DNA of 64,000 nt from Sediminibacterium roseum. Lineage in GTDB: Bacteria; Bacteroidota; Bacteroidia; Chitinophagales; Chitinophagaceae. Below the pieces are notes generated by a model. The model worked only from the letters and a program-made list of their open reading frames with translations. It did not search any database and had not been told where the DNA came from. Location of the stretch: NCBI RefSeq assembly GCF_009939005.1, contig NZ_JAACJS010000015.1:994325-1058324 (forward strand), given 5' to 3'. Positions 46,376-54,365 of this stretch are shown one piece after another; position 1 is the first letter of the stretch; each line of letters begins with the position of its first letter. The translations under genes and the position numbers were made by a program.

Positions 46376-46726
46376 ATGCCAGACTTAATCAAAGAAATCG
46401 CAGCTAGAATCAGGAACTACCGCGAACAGGAAGGTTACACCCAAATTATCATGTCGGATATGCTGAACCTCACTCCGGGTGCATATGCAAAGATTGAACG
46501 TGGCGATGTTGACATACAGGTTTCCAGGCTCTACCAGTTGGCTGAAATTTTTAAAGTCGATGTTATGAATCTCCTGAAAGACCAGGAAGAGATATTCGGC
46601 ACATCTGATATTGTGGCCAGAAAAGAGTTTGATCAGCTCGCGGCAGATTTAAAGAAATACGAAGCACGCCTCGAAAATTTTGCGATCAAATTGGGCCATT
46701 CCAAGAAGAAAACGGCTAAGAAATAA
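46376..46726 (+). CDS. XRE-family helix-turn-helix regulator
   Basis: The 116-residue protein is a small DNA-binding regulator: the HTH spans about 7-62, with IRNYREQEGYTQIIMSDMLNLTPGAYAKIERGDVDIQVSRLYQLAEIF-type wording typical of the Cro/CI fold. A coiled-coil tail with Lys-rich end (KKKTAKK) follows. It lies 142 bases after the methyltransferase operon in the same direction and has its own palindrome upstream, so it may control itself and the operon. It could equally belong to the mobilizable element that begins to its right. Confidence 0.88.
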   Translation: MPDLIKEIAARIRNYREQEGYTQIIMSDMLNLTPGAYAKIERGDVDIQVSRLYQLAEIFKVDVMNLLKDQEEIFGTSDIVARKEFDQLAADLKKYEARLENFAIKLGHSKKKTAKK

Positions 46727-46756
46727 CCCATCTTAAATGATGGCCTAGCATCAACC

Positions 46757-47035
46757 TTATTTTTCAAGTAACAGGTTGGCAATTCTCTCTGCCATGGCCC
46801 TTTTACGACCTTCATGTGAATCAAACCAGAACAGTTCGCCGGGTTTGTGTTTGTAGTAGATATAGACATCGGGTTCGGGAATGCGCGGCTTTTTCCGGGA
46901 AGGCAGTTCCGGTTTCACCGGCGCTTCTACCCACACCCGTACCATAGGCGTCTTCGCCGGGGTGAACATGCTCACGTGAGCCGTGTACTGCCGCCGGTCA
47001 AAACTAAACTGGAATTCTGCTTTTTGCACCCTCAT
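46757..47035 (-). CDS. Small basic protein of unknown function
   Basis: The 92-residue protein has a beta-strand-rich start (FQFSFDRRQYTAHVSMF), a Pro-rich basic middle (PSRKKPRIPEPD) and a helical end. I do not recognise it. The middle looks fit for nucleic acid contact. It is convergent to the XRE gene (30 bases between stops) and divergent from the acidic protein at 47152. It probably belongs to the mobilizable element by position. Confidence 0.55.
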   Translation of the reverse strand: MRVQKAEFQFSFDRRQYTAHVSMFTPAKTPMVRVWVEAPVKPELPSRKKPRIPEPDVYIYYKHKPGELFWFDSHEGRKRAMAERIANLLLEK

Positions 47036-47151
47036 CTCTTTTCATCTTTGGTCTTTTGATACCTATTCAATAATTATACCTGATTTTACCTGCATTTAGA
47101 CAGGTAAATCTGCGGTCTTTGGTATATTTATTCCGCTAAACCACACCAGCA

Positions 47152-47742
47152 ATGAAGCCAAAGCACGGGGAAGAAAATATTCACTATTCCATTTTGTTAA
47201 TCGCACCGGATGGACAGCCAGGTCCAACCATGGGAAATTACGATACCCTGCAGGAAGTAGTAAATGCCTGGGTGGACAGCTATACCGAAGACGGGCCGGA
47301 TATGGCGATTGTCCGCGTGTTCAGTCAATTCGATGCGCAGTCTGGGGTGTTCGAGGTGATACGGATGGAGGTGGTGAGTGAAGAAGATGTTGAGTCGGTT
47401 GAAGTGAATGATATGTCAGACACAACTGTTGATGAACTCTTGATGGAAATGAATGATGACGAAAACAAATTTGTCGCAGATGAACACCCGGATTGGCACA
47501 TAAAGGAATTCCACGCTATTGTGAATTACATCGCGGCGTTGGATGACGAATCGATCGGCATGGAAGTGCCGCCTGTATCAACCCACGATACACTGGAGGA
47601 TGCCAGGAAGGAACATAAAGAGAAAGGCTACTCAGCGGACTATGTTATCGTAATCCGCCAACTAAAAGTGAACCCCGACAATCCCAAAGAATATTACCTC
47701 TTCGATGAATTCGATGCTGAGCGGAATGAGAGTGAAGAATAA
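47152..47742 (+). CDS. Highly acidic protein of unknown function
   Basis: The 196-residue protein is rich in Asp and Glu (for example VVSEEDVESVEVNDMSDTTVD near 76-95) with few basic residues and no membrane segment. It seems to have two related halves: HYSILLIAPDG near 10 and the strand-helix unit near 150-175 share a layout. Strong acidity recalls DNA-mimic or anti-restriction proteins carried by mobile elements, but no family match is evident, so this is speculation. The 47036-47151 gap before it should hold a divergent promoter. Confidence 0.6.
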   Translation: MKPKHGEENIHYSILLIAPDGQPGPTMGNYDTLQEVVNAWVDSYTEDGPDMAIVRVFSQFDAQSGVFEVIRMEVVSEEDVESVEVNDMSDTTVDELLMEMNDDENKFVADEHPDWHIKEFHAIVNYIAALDDESIGMEVPPVSTHDTLEDARKEHKEKGYSADYVIVIRQLKVNPDNPKEYYLFDEFDAERNESEE

Positions 47743-47783
47743 TTTGAAGCTGCTTATCACCCTTCATTAAACAATCAGTCCGC

Positions 47784-48545
47784 TTAAAAACGATTGTTGC
47801 CCTGCGAACCTAAAACAGTATGCTTGGTCAATGCTTCTAATAATGTATCTATTTCAATAGAATACTCCTCCAATCCTGATAAACGAAAGGAAGAATCTTT
47901 GATGATTTTCTTTGTATAGTTCACAAAAATATGTTCGGATAAATTCAACATGGATATAAGAACAGATACAAATTCTCTAAGTGCCGCAAAAGCTGTCTCG
48001 GCATTAAACATGCTGATTCTATTAAAGAAAACGACAGGATCATTGTCCATATGTCCAATCGTATAATTCCTGATTTCTGATATATTGTTATCGTAGTCAA
48101 AGTCCTTCCGGAATTTTTTCAGCTTTCCTGACAGGGCAACAAACATTTCCTCAGTTACTGGTGTCTTACTGCATAGCCTCTTCAACGATTTACTGTGAGC
48201 GTTGTAAGTTTTTATAGACTCATAAATTAGAAGATAGCCCTGTCTCAGGGTGTACACGTCATCCCATAAATGAACAGCAGACAAGGCGTTCTTGTATATT
48301 ACGATAAAGTCAAGGAAACAAAGATTTAGATACGCGTTAAACGTACCCTGAATCTCAATTTCTGAAAGTGGTTCCAGGATATCGCTACTGGCATTCGCTG
48401 CAATTTCTTTCAGTCTCCGGATCAAGCCCAGGCTACTGTTTAGCGTATTCAGGTGGTCGGTACAGATGGGCAAAAGCTCTGCCAACGAATTTAATTCTTC
48501 GCTGCTACCTCTTGGAAAATCCTTAATGTAAAACGCATCTATCAT
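47784..48545 (-). CDS. Helical protein with a HEPN-like R-N-x4-H motif
   Basis: The 253-residue protein is nearly all alpha-helical with no signal peptide. It contains EIRNYTIGHMDND near 158-170, where RN followed by H after four residues matches the HEPN ribonuclease signature. Hydrophobic helices such as YLNLCFLDFIVIYKNALSAVHLW precede it. HEPN proteins often cleave RNA in toxin or abortive systems. The gene is alone on the minus strand with the stop 42 bases from the acidic gene. The HEPN reading rests on one motif. Confidence 0.5.
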   Translation of the reverse strand: MIDAFYIKDFPRGSSEELNSLAELLPICTDHLNTLNSSLGLIRRLKEIAANASSDILEPLSEIEIQGTFNAYLNLCFLDFIVIYKNALSAVHLWDDVYTLRQGYLLIYESIKTYNAHSKSLKRLCSKTPVTEEMFVALSGKLKKFRKDFDYDNNISEIRNYTIGHMDNDPVVFFNRISMFNAETAFAALREFVSVLISMLNLSEHIFVNYTKKIIKDSSFRLSGLEEYSIEIDTLLEALTKHTVLGSQGNNRF

Positions 48546-48582
48546 CTTTTTTGAAGTAACCTTGGTATTTTTGATGAAATTT

Positions 48583-48981
48583 TTATTTGATCGTATACCC
48601 TCCCCGATACGTCTTCCTCGGCACCCTCGAAATCCTGTAAAGACCGTTGTCCAGTTTCAGCCATGAAAGTGTATAGATGTTGTGATAACTGCCGATGACC
48701 TGTGTCACAAATTGAAAATCGAACTTCATTTCTTCCAACGCCCGGTAGCTTACATCAACGGTTCTCTCCTCCCCAATCAGACTCTTTAAAATTTCGTAGT
48801 TGTCCGCAAGAAGACCGTGAATATGTTTCATGTCTTCATCCAACACAACCCGGTTCTTCTTATTGTAGAACTTGAATTTGCAAACCTCATCACAGAACTT
48901 TTTATTGGATCGCCAGTTAGGGATTTCCTTGCCGCAATGCTGGCAGGGGTGTTCCACTTTTTGCGTGGATGCTTTCGCCAT
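48583..48981 (-). CDS. Small zinc-ribbon protein divergent from ssb
   Basis: From ATG 48981 (MAKASTQ) the product is 132 residues; a longer frame to 49020 would enter the AAACGGTTT repeat block. The zinc ribbon is CQHCGKEIP near 13-21 with FCDEVCKFKF near 29-38, i.e. a C-x2-C...C-x3-C type. A helical region and a C-terminal beta segment (RISRVPRKTYRGGY) follow. Such proteins recur in Bacteroidota mobile elements. It is divergent from ssb across the repeat block, and could be the regulator that binds it, but that is untested. Confidence 0.65.
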   Translation of the reverse strand: MAKASTQKVEHPCQHCGKEIPNWRSNKKFCDEVCKFKFYNKKNRVVLDEDMKHIHGLLADNYEILKSLIGEERTVDVSYRALEEMKFDFQFVTQVIGSYHNIYTLSWLKLDNGLYRISRVPRKTYRGGYTIK

Positions 48982-49019
48982 AGGTATCAGGTTTTGGTAA
49001 CCAAATATAATAAAATTCA

Positions 49020-49068
49020 AAACCGTATCAAACGGTTTAAAACCGTTCCAAACTGTTTAAAACGGTTT
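49020..49068. promoter_or_regulatory. Five 10-bp repeats AAACNGTTT (helically phased operator or iterons)
   Basis: Copies begin at 49020, 49030, 49040, 49050 and 49060: AAACCGTATC, AAACGGTTTA, AAACCGTTCC, AAACTGTTTA and AAACGGTTTG. Spacing is exactly 10 bases, nearly one helical turn, so a bound protein would sit on one DNA face. The block is in the divergent gap between the zinc-ribbon gene and ssb. It could serve as a regulator array or as replication iterons of the element. Confidence 0.7.
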
Positions 49069-49126
49069 GATACTTTTTACTCTGATCTACGCTTTTCAGC
49101 TTTGCATTCTCATCAAAACCAATCAG

Positions 49127-49456
49127 ATGTCAAAGACCCAGAACAGTGTACAGTTAATCGGTTACCTCGGAAGAGATCCATTAGTAACCACTGCGAAAAA
49201 CGGTAGCAAACGCGCTTTTTTAAGGATCGCCACAAACTACTACCGCAAAAACAAAGACGGCACAGCCTTGAAAAAAACAACATGGCATGATATCGTCGCC
49301 TGGGATAAAAAAGCAGAAAACATAGAGAACGAGTTTATTACCGGCAGCCATGTGCTTGTGGAAGGCGAAATAGACTACCAAACCTTTGTAAAAGGCACTC
49401 AAAAGCGCTACGTCACAAGAATCCTGGCAACCAAAATATTAAACCTCGACCGCTAA
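49127..49456 (+). CDS. ssb: Single-stranded DNA-binding protein
   Basis: The 109-residue protein starts at ATG 49127 (MSKTQNSVQLIGYLGRDP). The OB fold marks are VQLIGYLGRDPLV near 8-20, SKRAFLRIATN near 28-38 and TTWHDIVAWDKKAENIE near 52-68. It lacks the acidic DxxF tail that recruits partners in chromosomal SSB, ending in KILNLDR, which suggests an element-specific copy. It is followed after 4 bases by a nuclease-like gene, so probably one operon. It coats single strands made in mobilization or repair. Confidence 0.92.
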   Translation: MSKTQNSVQLIGYLGRDPLVTTAKNGSKRAFLRIATNYYRKNKDGTALKKTTWHDIVAWDKKAENIENEFITGSHVLVEGEIDYQTFVKGTQKRYVTRILATKILNLDR

Positions 49457-49460
49457 CAAA

Positions 49461-50039
49461 ATGAAAAATAAAGCACAGAAATTCACCTACACAAATCCGG
49501 TATCTTTTACCAGTTGGGGCGGTCATTTTGATTCTCTCTCCGAATTGAAATTTGCCATATCCATCTGGGAAGAGTACCATTTCATGCGCTCGCCCGTTCC
49601 CATTTATTACCACCCCGGAACCTTACAACCCGTAAATTCTATCCGTACGTTCCACCGAAGGTATACACCGGATTTCCTGATCCGTCACAAGGTTACGGGC
49701 GAAGCGCTTTTGATCGAAATCAAGCCCCGTGCATTCCGGTTGCAGCATGAACTGGCTGTCCGGACGCAGGTCGCCGAAAACTACATCCGCGTACACCAAT
49801 ACGACTGGAAGTTCAGGGTTGTGTTTGACGACGAAATCATACTGACGGAACAACAGCTACAGGATTTTGAAGAATGTCTCGACTTAAAGGAAAAGCTTTC
49901 ATTCCATATTTGGGCTTCTCAATATAATGAAAAAATAAACAGGGGTCGCCCCGACCTGCTGGCAGCTTATCCAACCCACCAACAGATGGAGTTCCTGATG
50001 CTCGGCAGAATCATTACCCTTCACAACTGGCATAAATAA
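49461..50039 (+). CDS. TnsA-like PD-(D/E)xK nuclease, copy 1
   Basis: The 192-residue protein has the nuclease core of the TnsA N-terminal type: acidic SLSELKF near 24-30, RRYTPDFLIRH near 68-78 with the catalytic Asp, and LLIEIKPRA near 86-94 with E-x-K. It ends in a helical region. TnsA cuts the 5' end of Tn7-like elements, but no TnsB or TnsC is present here, so it may act as an element nuclease or repair factor. The related protein at 50051 follows after 11 bases. Confidence 0.75.
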   Translation: MKNKAQKFTYTNPVSFTSWGGHFDSLSELKFAISIWEEYHFMRSPVPIYYHPGTLQPVNSIRTFHRRYTPDFLIRHKVTGEALLIEIKPRAFRLQHELAVRTQVAENYIRVHQYDWKFRVVFDDEIILTEQQLQDFEECLDLKEKLSFHIWASQYNEKINRGRPDLLAAYPTHQQMEFLMLGRIITLHNWHK

Positions 50040-50050
50040 AAATCACTTTT

Positions 50051-50596
50051 ATGGCAATCTATACATATGACATCCCATCACGCGCAGTGCATTACGACAA
50101 CTGTCTGCTCGACTCCATGCTCGAACTCCGTTACCTGATGTTTATTGAGGAAACACACGCTTTCCTGCGCGAGGACATTGGCATTTATTATGAAACAGAA
50201 AGCTTCAGTGAAACCCATATTATTTCGGAGGGCTTGCGCAAATACACACCGGATTTCCTGGTTCGAAACTGGGTGACGGGAAAGGCCGAACTCATCGAAC
50301 TAAAACCTAAATCTTATGACGACTATTACGCATTGGCAAAGCGCCGTGAAGTCGCAGAAGGGTTTATAAAGTACTTCGGTTACGACTGGGAATACAAGGT
50401 GGTTTTTTCCAACGACTTCGAACTGACAGACCGGCAAAAGAAAAAGTTTGCATCCATCGTAAATGAAAACAAAGAATGCAAATTACCCCAATATAATTTT
50501 CAGAAACCACCTACACATAACCCACTATTCCTCGGCTACAACGACTACACGCAATTTGTAAAAAACGGCAACTTGCCCAAAGCACTTCGAGGTTAA
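50051..50596 (+). CDS. TnsA-like PD-(D/E)xK nuclease, copy 2
   Basis: This 181-residue paralogue of the upstream gene keeps LDSMLELRYL near 21 (acidic residue), RKYTPDFLVRNW near 69-80 and ELIELKPKSYDD near 87-98, so the D...E-x-K core is intact. It shares the segment VAEGFIKYFGYDW with VAENYIRVHQYDW of copy 1. A tandem duplication with divergence is clear. They may form a heterodimer. It ends before a hairpin-rich 260-base gap. Confidence 0.72.
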   Translation: MAIYTYDIPSRAVHYDNCLLDSMLELRYLMFIEETHAFLREDIGIYYETESFSETHIISEGLRKYTPDFLVRNWVTGKAELIELKPKSYDDYYALAKRREVAEGFIKYFGYDWEYKVVFSNDFELTDRQKKKFASIVNENKECKLPQYNFQKPPTHNPLFLGYNDYTQFVKNGNLPKALRG

Positions 50597-50632
50597 TTCC
50601 TGCCTTCATCACGCCACATCCAGTAAAAGAAT

Positions 50633-50682
50633 GTTTTACTCGGAACCCCTCTCGCTCCGCTGCGAAGGGGTCCGGGTAAAAC
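50633..50682. repeat. Long hairpin (REP-like palindrome)
   Basis: GTTTTACTCGG-A-ACCCCT at 50633-50650 pairs with AGGGGTCCGGGTAAAAC ending at 50682, about 17 pairs with one bulged A and one T-G pair, leaving a short loop. It may act as a terminator after the nuclease genes or be a REP/MITE-like repeat. A weaker hairpin (TCCCC/GGGGA near 50781-50800) follows. Nothing else is seen in 50597-50855. Confidence 0.5.
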
Positions 50683-50855
50683 CTGCATCCCGCCATTTCT
50701 AAAATCAAAAAACGGCGTATGCAAAACACAATCATCAGTAGAACGAGAAACACATGTATTCATTGCTCAGGCACGAGTCCTCCCCGAAACGCGAGGGGAA
50801 ACCTTTGCCTATAAAATACTCATCAAATAAATAATCACTTCAAAACATTTATACA

Positions 50856-51902
50856 ATGTCACATCAATTAAATCTCAACGAACAAACAGGAAAATACAGT
50901 TTCATGTCCGTTAAAGAGAAGGCATGGCACGGACTCGGCCAGATCATCGAGCAGTATCCAACCAGTGCACAAGCATTGGAATATGCTGGCCTGAATTACG
51001 AAGTAACCAAAGAAGATTTATTTACGTCATCCTACAACAACGACGGCCAGCTGATGGATCATACCAGCAGGGTGAAAACACATTTCGCCACCATGCGCAA
51101 AGACACCGGAGCCATCCTTGGCGTAGTCGGTAAGGATTATGAAATCGTTCAGAATACAGATGCCTTTACATTTTTCGATTCGATCGTAGGTGGCGAAGGC
51201 ATCCAGTATGAAACCGCCGGCGCATTGGGCCAGGGAGAGCGCATTTTCATCACAGCAAAGCTGCCTGGGTACATAAAAGTCGGCTGCGATGACCTGGTTG
51301 AAAAATACCTGTTCCTCACTACTTCACATGATGGATACGGCAGCATCACGGCTGCATTCACACCGGTACGTATCGTGTGCAACAATACCCTGAATGCCGC
51401 ACTCCGCAACCACAGCAATTCGATCAAGATCAGGCATACAGTCAATGCGAAACAAAGACTCGAGCACGCCCACAAACTGATGGGTATCTCGAATAAAATG
51501 TCCGAGGAAATGGAAGCCATTTTCAACCGCTGGACCAGGATCACAATGACCGACAAGGACGTTCGTAAACTGATCCAGGCCGCCCTAATTCCGAACAAGG
51601 AAGCGCTGGCAAACCTGGAACGTGGCGATAACGATAAATGTTCCACCTATTACCAGAACATGGTCGAGCATGCGTATGAATACACCATGTCGAATGAAAC
51701 ACAATTAATGACAACAACGCGTGGGACCGTGTTCGGTGTGTACAATGGAGTGACCGGTTATTTCCAGAATGTGCGGAAGTACAAAGACGACACTGCGAAG
51801 TTAAAGTCACTTATGTACAGCGGCCTTGCCCAGCAACGCAACCAGGCAGCGTTCAACCTCTGCCAGCAGTTTGAAAAAGATGGTACCCTTCTTCTCAACT
51901 AA
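50856..51902 (+). CDS. DUF932 phage/plasmid-like protein
   Basis: The 348-residue protein begins with the DUF932 (phage/plasmid-related TIGR03299-type) wording: KAWHGLGQIIEQYPTS near 25-40, LGVVGKDYEIVQNTDAFTFFD near 91-111 and YLFLTTSHDGYGSITAAFTPVRIVCNNTL-type segments near 155-183. These proteins are common on plasmids and conjugative elements but their biochemical role is unknown. It is soluble with no catalytic motif I can name. It precedes an unknown gene by 10 bases and a radC gene, the usual order in Bacteroidota elements. Confidence 0.88.
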   Translation: MSHQLNLNEQTGKYSFMSVKEKAWHGLGQIIEQYPTSAQALEYAGLNYEVTKEDLFTSSYNNDGQLMDHTSRVKTHFATMRKDTGAILGVVGKDYEIVQNTDAFTFFDSIVGGEGIQYETAGALGQGERIFITAKLPGYIKVGCDDLVEKYLFLTTSHDGYGSITAAFTPVRIVCNNTLNAALRNHSNSIKIRHTVNAKQRLEHAHKLMGISNKMSEEMEAIFNRWTRITMTDKDVRKLIQAALIPNKEALANLERGDNDKCSTYYQNMVEHAYEYTMSNETQLMTTTRGTVFGVYNGVTGYFQNVRKYKDDTAKLKSLMYSGLAQQRNQAAFNLCQQFEKDGTLLLN

Positions 51903-51912
51903 ATCCCGAACC

Positions 51913-52389
51913 ATGCACCCAAATAGCCTACAGCAAATCAAAAACAATTATGCAAACCTCCTCGCAAAATACCGCGGGGAGGAAAATGCCTTGTGCGAAA
52001 AAATACTCGCAAAGGAACGCCAGCTCCAAAGATTGGAAGACAAAAGAAAAGCGCTGAACAAAGCCTTTCCGCGCTGGACGGAGTCCTTGCTACAACGAGT
52101 CATCGACCAGCTAAAAAATGCGATTCCGGGATACACCTATGATGGCGACGAACTCATCCCCATGGGTCTCCAATGCAGGGTCGTAGTATTCTTTTACAAA
52201 GACGGTCAAGTCAAAAATGCGGATAGGTTCGCGGAAGAAAATTCCATCTACATCTGCTTCTCTCCGGGAGATCTCCACTTTGGCGAACTACTGTATTGGC
52301 ATTCCGAACCAGACAGGCACGATCCTGTCTCTAAGCCTGTCGAATCCATCGGCGAACTCATCGATTTTCTTACCTCACAAATCCCTTAA
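51913..52389 (+). CDS. Coiled-coil protein of unknown function
   Basis: From ATG 51913 the product is 158 residues; the longer frame from 51826 overlaps the preceding gene and is less likely. The first 60 residues form a Lys/Glu/Arg-rich coiled coil (KILAKERQLQRLEDKRK). The C-terminal half is beta-rich (GLQCRVVVFFYK, YICFSPGDL). I do not recognise a family. It lies between DUF932 and radC in the element operon, 10 and 9 bases from its neighbours. Confidence 0.65.
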   Translation: MHPNSLQQIKNNYANLLAKYRGEENALCEKILAKERQLQRLEDKRKALNKAFPRWTESLLQRVIDQLKNAIPGYTYDGDELIPMGLQCRVVVFFYKDGQVKNADRFAEENSIYICFSPGDLHFGELLYWHSEPDRHDPVSKPVESIGELIDFLTSQIP

Positions 52390-52398
52390 AACTATTCT

Positions 52399-52860
52399 AT
52401 GAATAACCAAGATGAACTTTCCGTTGTCTCCGAAGTTGAACTCATTTACCGCTCCAAAACCAGGGCATCTTTACGACCTATGATCAGGCGCTCACAGGAC
52501 TCATACCGGGTCCTGCTGGGCTACTGGAACCTCAACAAGATTGAATTCATTGAAGAGTTCAAAGTGCTGTACTTGAACAGGGGTTACCGTGTGCTGGCCA
52601 TCAACGAACTTTCGACCGGTGGAATGACCGGTACCGTGGCGGACCCGCGTTTGATTTTTGCAACTGCGCTCAAACTAAATGCAACCGCAGTGATCCTATG
52701 TCACAACCACCCGAGCGGAAATACAACACCCAGTGAAGTCGACAAAATGTTGACCGAAAAATTGAAAAGCGCGGGTAGGTTTTTAGACATTACCGTTTCA
52801 GATCACCTCATCATTTCCGCTGAGGGCTATTTCTCTTTTGCAGATGAAGGATTACTCTAG
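52399..52860 (+). CDS. RadC-like JAB-domain protein of mobile element
   Basis: The 153-residue protein is the RadC/MPN fold: a zinc-ligand Glu in IEEFKVLY near 53, then CHNHPSGNTTPSEVD near 107-121 which carries the H-x-H and later Ser-Asp ligands of the JAMM motif, and DHLIIS near 137. It is shorter than chromosomal RadC, lacking the HhH part. RadC-like proteins are frequent on conjugative and defence elements; the substrate is unknown. It is the last of the DUF932 gene group and is followed by a 120-base gap. Confidence 0.88.
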   Translation: MNNQDELSVVSEVELIYRSKTRASLRPMIRRSQDSYRVLLGYWNLNKIEFIEEFKVLYLNRGYRVLAINELSTGGMTGTVADPRLIFATALKLNATAVILCHNHPSGNTTPSEVDKMLTEKLKSAGRFLDITVSDHLIISAEGYFSFADEGLL

Positions 52861-52983
52861 TTCGTTCAATTGTTAAAGTTCATTATTCGTAAATTCTTGT
52901 TGCCATCTATCACACTTGTCACTTAGGTGGGTCTTGGGGTTTCAAATTCCAATAGTTTAACTTTGTACCTTACTATCATCTAA

Positions 52984-53907
52984 ATGACACCACGCGAGGC
53001 ACTTGACCAACTAAAAATGATCTCTCCAATACTGGAACACGTTCCTTATGACGAGATTATGTCGTTACTAAAGGATTCTGTTCGAAAAATACCTTTGTCG
53101 CTTGCTAAATTGCCGGCCGGCACTAATATCGACCGGGCAAGACAGAACAAAGGGGAAGCGCTATATACCAGCGTTTATGATGAACTATCGTACATCAGAA
53201 ATCAGAATGTTATCGATAATTTTTTGACAGAATACGGCAGGGCAAATAAGCCACATCAGCCGATGTTTTACGGAGCATTAGAGTCCACTTTAGTTGGCAC
53301 GCAACGTGTGACTGCCATTGGAGAAGTTTCCGCATTATTCCAAAACCGCAACGGAGTTTCTCTCAATGGTGAACTATATACAATTAGCCGCTGGAGAAAT
53401 ACGGTCGAACTTACAGTAGTAGAAATCGTGTTTGCGCAAAAAGCGATAGACACGAACCCCGACATTAAAAAGGCCTTTGAGAAACAAACTGCATTTGCAG
53501 CAGCACTTAATGAACCAGATATCGACTTTTTCCAGGAATTCCTGATATTTATCAGCGAAGAATTTGCGCGTGAAAAAAAGACCCACAACGATTACAAAAT
53601 TTCAACTGCATATACCGAATTAGCCTTGTCGAATCCAGAGGTGCAAGGTATCACTTACCCCAGCGTTCAATTAGATTTATGGGGACAAAATATAGTGTTT
53701 TCACCTGCCATCGTTGATCAATACTTAGAAATCCATGTACTCTCTACTCAAAGGTTGTATAAGAACAAATTGAACACCTTCGGTGCGAATCACAAAAATT
53801 GTCTGAATCCGAAAGATTGTCACGATAACATTATATGGACCGATCTTGATCCACAATACATGTCTCCATACGCGGAAATATTGGCACACCTAAATAGGCC
53901 TCAATAG
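52984..53907 (+). CDS. RES-like domain protein
   Basis: The 307-residue protein is not clearly assigned. It has wording seen in RES-type toxin folds: INIDRARQ-type start (TNIDRARQNKGEALY near 48-62), EYGRANKPHQPMFYGALEST near 83-102 with the FGRAN-like motif, and QGITYPSVQLDLWGQNIVFSP near 221-241. RES toxins consume NAD+ when paired with an Xre partner, but none is next to it here. It is monocistronic with a long leader. The call is tentative because the motifs are degenerate. Confidence 0.4.
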   Translation: MTPREALDQLKMISPILEHVPYDEIMSLLKDSVRKIPLSLAKLPAGTNIDRARQNKGEALYTSVYDELSYIRNQNVIDNFLTEYGRANKPHQPMFYGALESTLVGTQRVTAIGEVSALFQNRNGVSLNGELYTISRWRNTVELTVVEIVFAQKAIDTNPDIKKAFEKQTAFAAALNEPDIDFFQEFLIFISEEFAREKKTHNDYKISTAYTELALSNPEVQGITYPSVQLDLWGQNIVFSPAIVDQYLEIHVLSTQRLYKNKLNTFGANHKNCLNPKDCHDNIIWTDLDPQYMSPYAEILAHLNRPQ

Positions 53908-53992
53908 ACTTTCAAAAATACCGTCAAAACACGGTGCTCTCTGCGTATAAATACTTAACGAACTGTTCATGGCTTGCAGATATTTTTGCGTC

Positions 53993-54160
53993 ATGAACTG
54001 GAAACAGAAAACACGCACCGATCTCGAAGACAGGCTGCAGCGACTAAAACAGATGCAGCAAAAAACGCAGGCAATCTCTCATCTTCTTCCCATCACCTTT
54101 CCTGCTGAAATCCTGCTGCTGCAGCAAAAAATTCAGCAACTCATCAAACGTCTATCCTGA
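53993..54160 (+). CDS. Very small helical protein upstream of mobilization genes
   Basis: From ATG 53993 the product is 55 residues, starting MNWKQKTRTDLEDRLQRLKQ. It is a Leu/Gln-rich coiled coil with a basic N-terminus. No family is recognised. It lies between the RES-like gene and the oriT-like hairpins, in the same direction as mobC. An earlier ATG at 53969 is possible. Small helical proteins near oriT sometimes assist relaxosomes, which is only an analogy. Confidence 0.5.
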   Translation: MNWKQKTRTDLEDRLQRLKQMQQKTQAISHLLPITFPAEILLLQQKIQQLIKRLS

Positions 54161-54174
54161 CCGGATTCAGGTCT

Positions 54175-54325
54175 GCCTTCCCTAAAAACGGGTAGGCTCT
54201 TAAAGCCCTTATCTCCCTCCCTACTTTTACACAGAATTAGAACCACCAGTAAATTGGTTAACGCATCAGCGCCTGTTACTGCGCGCGGCAAGATGTACAA
54301 ACGTGATACGTTTGGGCATCTTGCC
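54175..54325. other. Hairpin pair, candidate oriT/relaxase target
   Basis: Two inverted repeats lie before mobC. GCCTTCCC/GGGTAGGC (54175-54197) has one mismatch and loop TAAAAAC. GGCAAGATG/CATCTTGCC (54287-54295 and 54317-54325) encloses a second perfect stem CAAACGT/ACGTTTG (54298-54304, 54308-54314) with loop GAT. Stem plus inner stem give 16 pairs. Placement directly before MobC and relaxase genes suits an origin of transfer or a transcription attenuator. No nic site can be named from sequence. Confidence 0.4.
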
Positions 54326-54365
54326 CGCGCTCGGAACTCGCGCGGGTGAAAGCATCCATGTATTC

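Noticed and set aside
49020..49068. CRISPR array
   Set aside because: Repeats are 10 bases with no spacers and no cas genes; the regular spacing fits an operator or iterons.
49461..50596. Tn7-like transposon
   Set aside because: The TnsA-like proteins are not accompanied by TnsB, TnsC or TniQ; they belong to the mobilizable element instead.
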